From: Tardibacter sp963781025 | GTDB taxonomy: Bacteria > Pseudomonadota > Alphaproteobacteria > Sphingomonadales > Sphingomonadaceae | Assembly: GCA_963781025.1 (NCBI GenBank) | Contig: CAWADU010000003.1 | Span: 496,001 to 560,000, forward strand | DNA length: 64,000 nucleotides | Reading direction: 5' to 3' | Shown here: positions 26,580-35,713 of the stretch, piece by piece | Position numbering within the stretch: position 1 is the first letter of the stretch | How the letters are laid out: each line of letters opens with the position of its first letter | Notes under the pieces: generated by a model | What the model was told of the DNA's origin: nothing | The model's database searches: none | What the model saw: only the letters and a program-made list of their open reading frames with translations | Position numbers and translations under genes: made by a program

Positions 26580-27535
26580 TCGCTTATCAATCTGGCGCCG
26601 GTCGCAGTGTAGAAATCCAGCCGGCGGCGAAAAGCCAGCGGATCCTTACGATTGACCATCGCGCCTGCCGGCGTGTTCAGCCAGTCATAGCAGCGGGTGA
26701 GGAGAAAGCGCAGTGCGGCTCCGCGGCAAAGGAGCGGGAAGGCGCGTCTCTCATCGTCGGTCAGCGGTCGCAGCGACTGATAACCCTCGATCAGTGCGTG
26801 CGAACGGTCTTCATGATAGGCGTGCCCGTCAGGCGAAAACGTCCATGCGGCATGCGTGATGGCAAGATCATAGGCGAAACTGTCGGAGCAGGCGAAGTAG
26901 AAGTCGATCACCCCGCTGATCTCGCCGTCATGGAACAGGGCATTATCGGGGAACAGGTCCGCGTGGATCACGCCCGACGGCAGCGACTTCGGCCATTGCC
27001 GCGTCAACTCGCCAAGTTGCTCCTCGATCGACGCTTCCAGGCCCGGCGCGATCTCGGAAAGGCCGCCATCACACGCGGTCGCCAGCTCGCGCCATCCTTC
27101 CACCGACAGGCTGTTGGGCCTGCTGCCGGAAAAGTCCGCGACCGCCAGATGCAGCCGGGCGAGGAATGCGCCGATCTCGTGACAGGCGGCCGGGTCGGGC
27201 TCATCAAGCGAAACGCCGGTGAGAAATTCGATCAGGCAGGCGGGGCGGCCCTGGAGCGTCTGGAGGACCGTCCCCCGACGGTCGTGAATTGGCCTTGGTA
27301 CCGGCAGGCCCTTCATCGCCACATGCTCTGTCAGGGCCATGAAGAAGGGCAGATCGTCTTCCCGCACGCGCTTTTCATAGAGCGTCAGGATGTAGCGGCC
27401 CTTGGTCGTTTCTATCAAATAGTTGGAATTTTCCACACCTTCGGCGATGCCCTTCGCCGAAAGCAGTGTCCCCTCGTCATAGCGCTCGACGAAGCGGGCG
27501 AGTTCTTCGCCCGATACATGCGTATAGACGGCCAT
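26576..27535 (-). CDS. thrB: Homoserine kinase (aminoglycoside-phosphotransferase fold)
   Basis: Threonine pathway kinase of the ThrB type with a kinase-like (APH) fold, 319 residues. Visible are MAVYTHVSGEELARFVERYD, the catalytic loop GVIHADLFPDNALF (HxDxxxxN) and the metal-binding Asp in GVIDFYFACSD. It is one base away from ispH and overlaps rnhA by 4 bp, the standard alphaproteobacterial order. Confidence 0.94.
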   Translation of the reverse strand: MAVYTHVSGEELARFVERYDEGTLLSAKGIAEGVENSNYLIETTKGRYILTLYEKRVREDDLPFFMALTEHVAMKGLPVPRPIHDRRGTVLQTLQGRPACLIEFLTGVSLDEPDPAACHEIGAFLARLHLAVADFSGSRPNSLSVEGWRELATACDGGLSEIAPGLEASIEEQLGELTRQWPKSLPSGVIHADLFPDNALFHDGEISGVIDFYFACSDSFAYDLAITHAAWTFSPDGHAYHEDRSHALIEGYQSLRPLTDDERRAFPLLCRGAALRFLLTRCYDWLNTPAGAMVNRKDPLAFRRRLDFYTATGARLISE

Positions 27536-28495
27536 CTACTGGAGCGCCTTGGGCAGCTTGAACGCTATGTTTTCGGTCGCCGTCCTGACTTCGCGTTCGT
27601 CGATTTCGAAACGCTCTTCCAGTCGGGCGATCACTTCGCGCACCAGCGTTTCCGGCGCGGACGCGCCCGCCGTAATGCCTATTGTGCTGACGCCCTCCAA
27701 CCAGTCGAAATCGACATCCAGGCCGCGTTGGACGAGATGCGCGGGGCAGCCGGCCCGCTGCGCAACTTCAACCAGCCGAAGCGAGTTGGACGAACTGGGC
27801 GAACCGATCACCAGAACCATGTCGCACTGATCCGCGATCGCCTTTACCGCCTTTTGCCGGTTCGAGGTTGCATAACAAATGTCTTCGCCATGCGGTGCGG
27901 CTATCGTTGGAAAGCGGCGTTTCAGCGTGCTGACGATTTCGGCGGTGTCATCGACAGAAAGCGTGGTCTGGGTCAGAAACGCGAGCTTGTCCGGATCGCC
28001 GACCGTGACGGCCCTGGCTTCATCGGTGCTTTCCACCAGCGTGATCGTACCCTCGGGCACCTGGCCGAAAGTGCCGATGACCTCGGGATGGCCGCGATGG
28101 CCGATGAACAATATGTGCCGTCCTTCCGTGACCAGCTTTTCGGCCTGCCGGTGGACCTTCGACACCAGCGGGCAGGTCGCATCCAGATAATCGAGCCCGC
28201 GCGCCTGGGCCGTACCCGGCACGGATTTGGGAACGCCGTGAGCGGAAAAGACGACTGGAACCCCATCGGGCACCTGCGTCAATTCTTCGACGAAGACAGC
28301 GCCCCTTGCCTTTAATCCTTCCACGACGAAACGGTTGTGGACGATCTCATGTCGCACGTAGACGGGTGCGCCATAGCGTTCAAGCGCCAGCTCGACGATG
28401 CGGATCGCCCGGTCGACGCCTGCGCAAAATCCGCGCGGCGCGGCGATCAGGAGATCAAGCCTGGGACGCGGGATCAAAGTTTCTGCCTTGGTCAT
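27536..28495 (-). CDS. ispH: 4-hydroxy-3-methylbut-2-enyl diphosphate reductase
   Basis: Last enzyme of the MEP isoprenoid pathway, an iron-sulfur enzyme yielding IPP and DMAPP. The three cluster cysteines are in PRGFCAGVDRA, DATCPLVSKVH and EDICYATSNRQ. The active-site His/Glu/Ser blocks (HEIVHNRFVV, GSPSSSNSLR) are present. I start at the ATG at 28495 (MTKAETLIPRP), with AAGGA 8 bp upstream, not the TTG two codons earlier. 319 residues. Confidence 0.96.
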   Translation of the reverse strand: MTKAETLIPRPRLDLLIAAPRGFCAGVDRAIRIVELALERYGAPVYVRHEIVHNRFVVEGLKARGAVFVEELTQVPDGVPVVFSAHGVPKSVPGTAQARGLDYLDATCPLVSKVHRQAEKLVTEGRHILFIGHRGHPEVIGTFGQVPEGTITLVESTDEARAVTVGDPDKLAFLTQTTLSVDDTAEIVSTLKRRFPTIAAPHGEDICYATSNRQKAVKAIADQCDMVLVIGSPSSSNSLRLVEVAQRAGCPAHLVQRGLDVDFDWLEGVSTIGITAGASAPETLVREVIARLEERFEIDEREVRTATENIAFKLPKALQ

Positions 28496-28608
28496 CGGCA
28501 ACGTCCTTATGCGATCGCTTGTCGCGGGTGAACCCGCTTCCTATGATGGCGGCGAATTTTCCAATGGGGGGTCTTCATGGCGCCCCTGTGTCCAAGGAAC
28601 CGCCGCCT

Positions 28609-29229
28609 GTGTCGCTTCGCACCACCGCCCTTGTCATAACCGCTGCCCTCGCTCTTTCGGCGTGCAACAAGAATCCGCTGAAGATCACCCGTAATCCCTG
28701 TCCGGCGGTCGCTGTGCCGGCATACACCGGGGACGTGACGCTGTTCAGCCGGCCGGGGACGACCAATGCCGACGCGATCGATGTCGTCGCCGCGATTACG
28801 AATGTTCGCGGCGGTTGCAGCGAAGCCGGCGAGCAATTCGTCACCAATGTCGGCTTTGACGTGCTGGCTCGCAGGACGGACGCCGGGCCCGCGCGTGCGG
28901 TCACATTGCCCTGGTTCGCGGCGGTGGTCCAGGGCGGCGACCATCTCATCGCCAAGCAGATCGGGCAGGTGACGATCAACTTCGCGCAAGGGCAGGATCG
29001 CGCCCAGGCAAGCGCAACCGCGCAATCATCGGTGTTGCGCAGCGCAGCGACGCTACCTGCTGATGTTCAGGAACGAATCACCCGCAAGCGAAAGCCGGGG
29101 GACGAGGATGCCGCGATCGACCCGATGAGCGATCCCAAGATTCGCAACGCGGTGCGCGCCGCAAGTTTCGAGGTGCTGGTCGGCTTCCAGCTCGATCAGG
29201 CGCAGCTTGCGTTCAATGCCACGAAATAA
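28609..29229 (+). CDS. Putative lipoprotein, function unknown
   Basis: A 206-residue protein with a signal peptide ending in the lipobox LSAC (cysteine at residue 19 from the GTG start at 28609), so probably a lipid-anchored envelope protein. I chose the GTG because AAGGAA lies 9 bp upstream; an ATG at 28543 is in frame but would put a charged stretch before the signal. The mature part contains VVAAITNVRGGC and TLPWFAAVV. I do not recognise a domain. It is divergent from ispH. Confidence 0.75.
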   Translation: MSLRTTALVITAALALSACNKNPLKITRNPCPAVAVPAYTGDVTLFSRPGTTNADAIDVVAAITNVRGGCSEAGEQFVTNVGFDVLARRTDAGPARAVTLPWFAAVVQGGDHLIAKQIGQVTINFAQGQDRAQASATAQSSVLRSAATLPADVQERITRKRKPGDEDAAIDPMSDPKIRNAVRAASFEVLVGFQLDQAQLAFNATK

Positions 29230-29336
29230 CGACCGGCGGCTTTTTTTGCTCAGGGAGAATGCCGGGTTTTTGATTGCACATTAAAAGATGGTAACCTTCA
29301 ATCCGCGTCGTAACCAATTCTTATTGGGAAACGCTG

Positions 29337-30413
29337 GTGGGACCCATCGAACGAACTGAGGACATCGCCGTTGACCGGTCTGAGCGGACTGAAATCGACA
29401 CTGATCAGCAATCCGCTCAGGCCTTGAGGCCCATTGTTCACATTGGTTATCACAAGACGGCGACCACCTGGTTCCAGAAACAATTCTATCCCGCCGTTTC
29501 AAATTACCGCTTCGTCAGCCGGGAGCGGGTGCAAGCGGCGCTGCTGAAAGATGGCGCGTTTGACTTCGATCCGGAGCGCGCGCGCGCAGCACTCCATATT
29601 GACGACGAGATGCCGCCGATTCTGTGCGAGGAATCGCTGAGCGGATATCTGCACAACGGCGGTCTTCACGGCTATCTGTCCAAGGAAATGGCCTTTCGCC
29701 TGAAGGCCGTGCTGCCGAATGCGCAAATCGTCATGTTCGTGCGGTCCCAGCCGGACATGGTCGCTGCCTGCTACCAGCAATATGTGAGGGGCGGCGGCAC
29801 TTTTTCCGCTCGCAGATATCTGTTTCCCAGGCACTATCTTCATGGAGCCGCGCGGGACCAATACAAGATCCCGCGTTTTTCATTCAGTCACTTCGACTAT
29901 TTCCATCTGGTCGAACACTATGGATCGGTGTTCGGGCGCGAGAACGTTTTGGTCTTTCCCTACGAAGCATTACGGGCCGACCGGGACGCCTTTATACAGA
30001 GTTTTTCCGCCAGGCTGAATCTGCAGATCAATTTCGAGGATGTAAGAAAGAGAGCGGAAAATCCGTCATTCCCGATGTCCCTTCTGCTGTTGGGACGATT
30101 GTTGAACCGCTTCACTTACCGGACGGTCGCCGACAAGGCGTATTTCCTGCATGTGCCCTATCTGTACACCGCGCGCGGATGGTGTCTGGAAATGATGAAC
30201 CGGTCAGGCCTGTTCGGTCATCCGCCTTCGCCGGCGCGGCTGGTTGGCAAATCAACATTAGCGTGGATCCAACAGCGCTTCTGGGAAGGCAACCGTAAAC
30301 TGGCGGAATATACCGGAATCGATCTGCGGGCTCTGAACTACCCAATGGATCCGCCCGCGCAGGCGGTGGTCGAGCCAAGTCCGCCAAAATGGGTGAAATC
30401 GATGCGCGAATAG
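29337..30413 (+). CDS. Sulfotransferase-like protein
   Basis: A 358-residue protein whose N-terminal region HIGYHKTATTWFQ (about residues 35-47) is the 5'-phosphosulfate-binding loop of PAPS-dependent sulfotransferases. FVRSQPDMVAACY gives the 3'-phosphate-binding Arg/Ser. No transmembrane segment is evident. The acceptor (glycan, lipid or small molecule) is unknown; no glycan cluster is adjacent. GTG start with GGGAAA just upstream. Family call is good, substrate unresolved. Confidence 0.78.
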   Translation: MGPIERTEDIAVDRSERTEIDTDQQSAQALRPIVHIGYHKTATTWFQKQFYPAVSNYRFVSRERVQAALLKDGAFDFDPERARAALHIDDEMPPILCEESLSGYLHNGGLHGYLSKEMAFRLKAVLPNAQIVMFVRSQPDMVAACYQQYVRGGGTFSARRYLFPRHYLHGAARDQYKIPRFSFSHFDYFHLVEHYGSVFGRENVLVFPYEALRADRDAFIQSFSARLNLQINFEDVRKRAENPSFPMSLLLLGRLLNRFTYRTVADKAYFLHVPYLYTARGWCLEMMNRSGLFGHPPSPARLVGKSTLAWIQQRFWEGNRKLAEYTGIDLRALNYPMDPPAQAVVEPSPPKWVKSMRE

Positions 30414-30488
30414 CCGCTGCCTTGCGCGCGCTGGGATGTTACCCCAATTAGGAGCAACTGATAGCAAGCACCCGCAGGGGAGAAGGAA

Positions 30489-31028
30489 ATGGCCGTCGAA
30501 ATCGCAACGCTGGCCGGCGGGTGCTTCTGGTGTGTCGAACCCGTTTTCGACGATCTGAAGGGCGTCTTGTCGGTGGAGAGCGGCTACACGGGCGGCCATG
30601 TAGCGCATCCCGCGTACAGGCAGGTGTGCAATGGCGATACCGGCCATGCCGAAGCGGTGCGCGTGGAGTTCGACCCCGAGATCATCGGCTATGCCGATAT
30701 TCTCGACATCTTCTTCCACATCCACGATCCGACCCAGCTCAACCGCCAGGGGAATGACGTCGGGACGCAGTACCGCACCGCGATCTTTCCGCATTCACCT
30801 CCACAGGAAATAGCGGCCCGGGAGGCGATCAAGCGCAATCAGCCGGACTGGGAGCGACCCATCGCGACCACCATCGAGCCCTTCGACAGCTGGTGGCCGG
30901 CCGAGGATTACCATCAGGAGTATTTCAACCGCGAAGGCGACAGGAACCCCTATTGCGTCGCGGTGGCCGCGCCGAAGCTGGCGAAGTTCCGCAAGAGCTA
31001 CGCCGCCCGTCTCAAAGGAGCGGCGTAG
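30489..31028 (+). CDS. msrA: Peptide-methionine (S)-S-oxide reductase MsrA
   Basis: Repairs the S-epimer of methionine sulfoxide. The 179-residue protein carries the active site GGCFWC with the nucleophile Cys12, followed by the family blocks GYTGGHV, GHAEAVRVEFDP, FFHIHDPTQLNRQGNDVGTQYR and AEDYHQEYF. The fused MsrB domain found in some species is absent. It is convergent with aqpZ. Confidence 0.96.
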   Translation: MAVEIATLAGGCFWCVEPVFDDLKGVLSVESGYTGGHVAHPAYRQVCNGDTGHAEAVRVEFDPEIIGYADILDIFFHIHDPTQLNRQGNDVGTQYRTAIFPHSPPQEIAAREAIKRNQPDWERPIATTIEPFDSWWPAEDYHQEYFNREGDRNPYCVAVAAPKLAKFRKSYAARLKGAA

Positions 31029-31041
31029 TCTTGCAGGCAGG

Positions 31042-31743
31042 TCAGGCCTTGGTGCTGCCGAGCCAGCGGTAAAGGCCGCCACCAAGTACCGCGCCAGTGA
31101 TCGGCGCCACCCAGAACAGCCATAGCTGCTGAAGCGCCCAGCCGCCCTGAATGATCGCCGGCCCGGTGCTGCGCGCCGGATTGACCGAGGTATTGGTCAC
31201 GGGAATGCTGATCAGGTGGATAAGCGTCAGCGCCAGTCCTATCGCGATCGGTGCAAAGCCCGCCGGTGCGCGCGGTTCCGTCGACCCCATGATGACGATC
31301 AGGAAGAAGAATGTCAGCACGACCTCGGCCACCAGGCCGCTGTAAAGGGAAAAGAGTCCCGGCGAATGTTCCCCGAAGCCATTGGCGGCAACGCCATGTT
31401 CCGCGATGGTCCAGCCCGGCTGACCGCTTGCGATGCAGGCAATGACCGCGGCGGCAAGGATCGCGCCGACTACCTGCGCAATGACATAGGCTGGAACGAC
31501 ATTCGCGGATATTCGCCCGCCTGCCCACAAGCCTATGGTGACGGCGGGATTGAAATGCCCGCCCGAAATATGGCCGACAGCATAGGCCATGGTGAGGACA
31601 GTAAGGCCGAACGCAAGCGCAACACCGGTGAAGCCGATTCCAAGTTCAGGAAATGCAGCAGCCAGAACAGCACTGCCGCAACCACCGAAAACGAGCCAGA
31701 ATGTACCGAAAAACTCGGCAACCACGGGTCGGATGATTGGCAT
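31042..31743 (-). CDS. aqpZ: Aquaporin Z
   Basis: Water channel of the MIP family, 233 residues and six membrane helices. The two pore NPA motifs are in SGGHFNPAVTIGLW and TNTSVNPARSTGPA. The conserved residues preceding the second NPA fit a water-selective pore. Start at 31743 (MPIIRPVVAEFFGTF); the longer in-frame start would add a charged segment not found in the family. Confidence 0.95.
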   Translation of the reverse strand: MPIIRPVVAEFFGTFWLVFGGCGSAVLAAAFPELGIGFTGVALAFGLTVLTMAYAVGHISGGHFNPAVTIGLWAGGRISANVVPAYVIAQVVGAILAAAVIACIASGQPGWTIAEHGVAANGFGEHSPGLFSLYSGLVAEVVLTFFFLIVIMGSTEPRAPAGFAPIAIGLALTLIHLISIPVTNTSVNPARSTGPAIIQGGWALQQLWLFWVAPITGAVLGGGLYRWLGSTKA

Positions 31744-31848
31744 TTTCGCCTCCCCTAATTCGCCGCGTCTGCCGCGAATGCGCGTCGACACTGCGTCGGC
31801 GGGAAGGTGACTGATCGTTGCGGAAAGGTAAAGACCGAATAGCGCTGC

Positions 31849-32802
31849 CTAGGCTCTGGCGGCGGCTGCCCGCCGCAGACGGTCGTTGATCGCCCGGCCG
31901 AGCCCGTGATTGGGGATGGGGGCGACTGCTATGGCCGGCTTGCCGCTGGCTTCGGCCTGATGGAGTGCGTCGAACAGTGCGGCGGCGGCCTCGGTCAGGC
32001 TGCCTTGCGAAGACAGGCTGACATCGCCCTCCACGTTTCCGAAGCCGATCAGGAACTCGTCCGGTTCGGCGGTCTCCGCACCCAGACGGACGGGCTGGCG
32101 CGGGGCGTAATGGCTTTCAAGCTGACCCGGGGCGGATGGACGCGCCTGATCTGCTCTGGTGAGCTGTTCCAGCCCGAGCAGTTCGGCTGGCACCGCGCCC
32201 TCGCGCAGAAGGTGGATCTTACTGTCATCGACGGCGACGATCGTGGATTCAAGGCCCGCCCGTGTCGGCCCGGCGTCGAGGATGAACGGGATACGGCCGC
32301 CCAGGCTTTTCAGGACATGTTCGGGCCGGGTCGGGCTGATCCGCCCCGATGCATTCGCCGAAGGGGCTGCCAGCGGCTTGCCGGTCGTGGCGATCAGCGC
32401 CTGCGCGACCGGATGGTCCGGACACCGGACGGCAAGCGTGTCGAGACCGGCGGTGACAAGCGAGGCGATCGGCGCGCCGGATTTCAACGGCAGGACGAGC
32501 GTGAGAGGCCCCGGCCAGAACCGCGCCATCAGATCGAGTGCGGCCGGCGGAACTTCGACAAATTGCAGAGCCATCGAAAGCCCGCTGACATGCACGATCA
32601 GCGGATTGAAACTGGGCCGCCCCTTGGCCGCGTAAACCCGCGCCACCGCTTCGGCATTGGTGGCATCGCAGGCCAGGCCATAGACGGTTTCCGTCGGCAT
32701 CGCGACCGGCTGTCCGGCGAGGATCAGCTCGGCAGCCGCGGCGATGGCATCGGTCGACGCCCTGCTCATCCGCGTTTCGACCGGGTGTTCAACTTGATCC
32801 AT
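31849..32802 (-). CDS. L-threonylcarbamoyladenylate synthase (Sua5-type)
   Basis: Makes threonylcarbamoyl-AMP for the t6A37 modification of ANN-decoding tRNAs. The N-terminal TsaC/YrdC domain contains MPTETVYGLACDATN and AAKGRPSFNPLIVHV (KxR motif) and SANASGRISPT. A C-terminal Sua5 extension (from about residue 215, with SHYAPRQPVRLG) makes it the long two-domain form of 317 residues. Divergent from the acyl-CoA dehydrogenase gene. Confidence 0.94.
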   Translation of the reverse strand: MDQVEHPVETRMSRASTDAIAAAAELILAGQPVAMPTETVYGLACDATNAEAVARVYAAKGRPSFNPLIVHVSGLSMALQFVEVPPAALDLMARFWPGPLTLVLPLKSGAPIASLVTAGLDTLAVRCPDHPVAQALIATTGKPLAAPSANASGRISPTRPEHVLKSLGGRIPFILDAGPTRAGLESTIVAVDDSKIHLLREGAVPAELLGLEQLTRADQARPSAPGQLESHYAPRQPVRLGAETAEPDEFLIGFGNVEGDVSLSSQGSLTEAAAALFDALHQAEASGKPAIAVAPIPNHGLGRAINDRLRRAAAARA

Positions 32803-32847
32803 GCCGCGCTATAGCGGGATCGAATCGAAATTCAAAAGACGGGGTTG

Positions 32848-34596
32848 ATGATGGCTTTCAAGGCGCCTGTGGCGGAGCAGCGGTTTTTGCTGGACGTGAT
32901 CGCGGACATCCAGGCCTTGTCGCTCAACGAAAACTATGCCGCCGCCACGCCCGACATGGTCGATGCGATACTGGAAGGCGCGGCACGTTTTGCCGAGGGC
33001 GAATTCGCACCGCTCAATCATAGCGGGGACCGGCAAGGCGCCCGCTGGGATACAGGTGGCGTCGTCATGCCCGACGGCTTCAAAGCGGCCTATGACGCCT
33101 ATGTCGATGGCGGTTGGGGCTCAGTCTCCTGCCCGGTGGAATATGGCGGGCAGGGACTGCCGGTTCTGCTCACGACCGCCGTGCTCGAGGACCTGGGTGC
33201 GGCCAATATGGCGTTTTCGCTCGTCGCGATGCTGACTGCCGGCGCCGTGGAAGCGCTGGTCGCGCACGGAACCGCCGAACAGCAGGCGGCATGGCTGCCG
33301 AAGCTGGTGACTGGCGAATGGAACGGCACGATGAACCTGACCGAGCCTCAAGCGGGATCGGACGTGGGCGCGTTGAAGGCAAGCGCAGTCCGGCAGGCGG
33401 ACGGCACCTACCGGATCAAGGGCACCAAGATCTTCATCACCTATGGCGAGCATGACCTGACGGACAATATCGTCCATCTGGTGCTGGCGCGAACGCCTGA
33501 CGCACCGCCCGGCACCAAGGGCATCTCTCTGTTCCTGGTTCCCAAATACCGCCTGAATTCCGACGGAACGCCCGGCGCGTTCAACGATGTTCGTTGCGTG
33601 TCGATCGAGCGCAAGATGGGTATCGACGCCTCGCCGACCTGCGTCATGTCCTATGGGGATGATGACGACTGCACCGGATATCTGGTCGGCGAGGAGCAGG
33701 GCGGCATGCGCGCGATGTTCACGATGATGAACAATGCGCGCCTCAATGTCGGCTTGCAGGGTGTGTCGATCGCTGAACGCGCAACCCAGCAGGCGGTCGC
33801 CTATGCCCGCGAGCGGGTGCAATCGGCGCGCGCGGGAAGCGCCAGTCGTGCCTCCGTGCCGATCATCGAGCATCCCGATGTCCGGCGGATGCTGATGACC
33901 ATGCGCGCACTGACGCAGGGCGTGCGGGCGCTGGTCTATTATGCCGTCGGCCTGCTCGACCGGGCACGGCTGGGTGATCAGGCGGCAAATGCCCGGCTCG
34001 ACCTGCTGACCCCGCTCGCCAAGGCTTATGCCACCGATATCGGAGTGGAGGTCGCGTCGCTTGGCGTACAGGTGCACGGCGGCATGGGCTTCATTGAAGA
34101 AACGGGCGCGGCCCAACACTATCGCGATGCGCGCATTGCGCCGATCTACGAGGGAACCAACGGCATTCAGGCCGCCGACCTCGTCAACCGCAAGCTTGTG
34201 CAGGACGGCGGAGCCGCGCTGATGTCGCTGCTCGCCGATATCCGCGCCGATACGGCGGGAGAGGCGGCTCTGCTCGGCCTTGCGGACAGCGTCGAACAAG
34301 TTGCGACGCATCTGTTGTCGGGCACCACATCGATGGAAGATCGGCTGGCGGCATCGATGCCGTTCCTTCAGATGCTGTCGGTATTGACCTGCGGCTGGCT
34401 GATGGCGGTGCAGGCGCGCGAAGCCGCGCGGCGGCTGGAAGCGAGCGAAGGCGACCCGGCATTTTTGAAAGCGAAGAAGCACACCGCGCGCTTCTACCTC
34501 GACCAGATCGCACCGCAGGCGGAAGGGTTGAAGGCGGCGGCCATGGCCACCGCCGATATCCTTTATGCTCTGGATGTGGAGGCGCTTGCCGGATGA
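32848..34596 (+). CDS. Acyl-CoA dehydrogenase
   Basis: FAD-dependent fatty acyl-CoA dehydrogenase of the long type with a C-terminal extension (582 residues). FAD/substrate motifs include MNLTEPQAGSDVGALK and YRIKGTKIFIT; the EGTNGIQAADLV block carries the catalytic-base Glu (IYEGTNG). QVHGGMGFIEETGAAQHYRDARI is also characteristic. Two further start codons flank the chosen ATG (TTG 32845, ATG 32851). Chain-length preference cannot be read. Confidence 0.93.
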   Translation: MMAFKAPVAEQRFLLDVIADIQALSLNENYAAATPDMVDAILEGAARFAEGEFAPLNHSGDRQGARWDTGGVVMPDGFKAAYDAYVDGGWGSVSCPVEYGGQGLPVLLTTAVLEDLGAANMAFSLVAMLTAGAVEALVAHGTAEQQAAWLPKLVTGEWNGTMNLTEPQAGSDVGALKASAVRQADGTYRIKGTKIFITYGEHDLTDNIVHLVLARTPDAPPGTKGISLFLVPKYRLNSDGTPGAFNDVRCVSIERKMGIDASPTCVMSYGDDDDCTGYLVGEEQGGMRAMFTMMNNARLNVGLQGVSIAERATQQAVAYARERVQSARAGSASRASVPIIEHPDVRRMLMTMRALTQGVRALVYYAVGLLDRARLGDQAANARLDLLTPLAKAYATDIGVEVASLGVQVHGGMGFIEETGAAQHYRDARIAPIYEGTNGIQAADLVNRKLVQDGGAALMSLLADIRADTAGEAALLGLADSVEQVATHLLSGTTSMEDRLAASMPFLQMLSVLTCGWLMAVQAREAARRLEASEGDPAFLKAKKHTARFYLDQIAPQAEGLKAAAMATADILYALDVEALAG

Positions 34597-34633
34597 CGGG
34601 CGGGGGATTGCCGACGTTCAAGCCGCATCTTCA

Positions 34634-34662
34634 TTGATGTTTCGTTTTCTTTCCCCTATATA
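34634..34662 (+). promoter_or_regulatory. Promoter of the cold-shock gene
   Basis: TTGATG at 34634-34639 and TATATA at 34657-34662 are separated by exactly 17 bp. Transcription from here would leave a 5' leader of about 110 nt before the cspA ATG at 34783, a length typical of cold-shock genes. The leader includes the small palindrome AAGCACGTTGCTT. Confidence 0.55.
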
Positions 34663-34782
34663 AAAATGGCTAACGTCGCCGGCGACGGAATTTGATGCCT
34701 CTGGCAGATCCTTCCTTTCTCTCGACTCTGGCTCCGTAAGCACGTTGCTTGCGGGTTCCTGTTTTCGTGAAAGGAAACTTCT

Positions 34783-34989
34783 ATGCCTATCGGTACCGTC
34801 AAATTCTTCAACAACGACAAGGGCTACGGCTTCATCGCCAACGAGGACGGCTCGGGCGACAGCTTCGTGCACATTAGCGCGGTCGAACGCGCCGGCATGT
34901 CGACGCTGAACAAAGATCAGCGGCTGAGCTACGAGCTCGAGACTGACCAGCGCGGCAAGACGTCCGCTGTCAATCTGCAACCAGCCTGA
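34783..34989 (+). CDS. Cold-shock protein (CspA family)
   Basis: 68-residue nucleic acid chaperone with a single cold-shock domain. The RNA-binding motifs are KGYGFI (RNP1-like) and DSFVHIS (RNP2-like). The long upstream leader suggests post-transcriptional cold control, as known for cspA. It is followed 8 bp later by infA and is probably cotranscribed with it. Confidence 0.95.
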   Translation: MPIGTVKFFNNDKGYGFIANEDGSGDSFVHISAVERAGMSTLNKDQRLSYELETDQRGKTSAVNLQPA

Positions 34990-34997
34990 ACTCGGTC

Positions 34998-35267
34998 ATG
35001 GCCAAGGAGGAACTTCTGACCTTCGACGGCCAGATTGACGAGATCCTTCCCGACGGACGCTTTCGCGTCCGGCTCGAGAACGATCACTCGATCATCGCAT
35101 ATACGGCGGGGAAGATGCGGCGTTTCCGCATCCGATCCGTCGTTGGCGATCGCGTCCAGGTAGAAATGACGCCGTACGACCTCGACAAGGGTCGCATTGT
35201 TTTTCGCGAGCGAACGCCAGGTGGCCCAGGCCCCGGTTCCGGCCCACGCCGCGGGAATCGCCGTTAA
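34998..35267 (+). CDS. infA: Translation initiation factor IF-1
   Basis: OB-fold factor that binds the 30S A site during initiation. The core MAKEELLTFDGQIDEILPDG through DLDKGRIVFRER is clearly IF-1. The protein is 89 residues, against about 72 in most bacteria, with a Gly/Pro/Arg-rich basic tail after RERTP. That extension may add RNA affinity. It follows cspA, so both RNA-binding proteins may be cold-induced together. Confidence 0.94.
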   Translation: MAKEELLTFDGQIDEILPDGRFRVRLENDHSIIAYTAGKMRRFRIRSVVGDRVQVEMTPYDLDKGRIVFRERTPGGPGPGSGPRRGNRR

Positions 35268-35314
35268 CATTCATTCGTTTTTCAAACGACGCGTCGATCG
35301 CGTCCAAGGATACC

Positions 35315-35470
35315 ATGCAAGTTCGTACTAACTGCCCTACCACCAATACCTCTTCTGCCTGGTTGCCGATTGCCCGTAAAAAGTCAGCGATGCGCCAGAT
35401 TTCGCCACGACGGTCTCCTACGCTGACCCGACGCGAGTTGCGCCATATCATTGCCGAGATGATCGGCTGA
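35315..35470 (+). CDS. Small basic protein (51 aa), function unknown
   Basis: ATG at 35315 with AAGGA 5 bp upstream opens a 51-codon ORF ending in TGA at 35470. The product is basic, with RKKSAMRQISPRRSP in the middle and an amphipathic C-terminal helix LTRRELRHIIAEMIG. It fills the otherwise empty gap between infA and the next small gene and lies on the same strand. No family recognised; coding status rests on the ribosome site, spacing and composition. Confidence 0.5.
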   Translation: MQVRTNCPTTNTSSAWLPIARKKSAMRQISPRRSPTLTRRELRHIIAEMIG

Positions 35471-35518
35471 CCGCCCGCGCTGGCGGGCAAGTGCCGGCAT
35501 CCATCAAGGAGCACGCCC

Positions 35519-35713
35519 ATGTCCGTCACCAGCGAGTACTACATGGCGCGAGCCTCAGAGAGCGCGCTGGAGGCGGACCGGGCCACGCTTGAAAATGTCC
35601 GCGAGCGGCATTTGCGTTCAGAAGCGGCATGGCTGGCAATGGCACGGCGCCTTACCCGCACCGAGGCGATGCGCGCCGCTCATGCCGTGAGGATGGACGA
35701 GCGCGGCATATGA
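35519..35713 (+). CDS. Small helical protein (64 aa), function unknown
   Basis: Short charged protein (MSVTSEYYMARASESALE...) rich in Ala, Arg and Glu, predicted to be mostly helical and possibly coiled coil. A strong AAGGAG site lies 9 bp before the ATG. Its TGA overlaps the start of the following gene (ATGA), so the two are translationally coupled and may act together. I do not recognise a family. Confidence 0.65.
   Translation: MSVTSEYYMARASESALEADRATLENVRERHLRSEAAWLAMARRLTRTEAMRAAHAVRMDERGI

Noticed and set aside
26558..28315. Long plus-strand frame opposite thrB and ispH
   Set aside because: Antisense to two clear enzymes in a GC-rich genome; composition is that of a shadow frame.
33121..34482. 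Long minus-strand frame opposite the acyl-CoA dehydrogenase
   Set aside because: His/Arg/Gln-rich shadow frame with no domain; the sense gene is intact.
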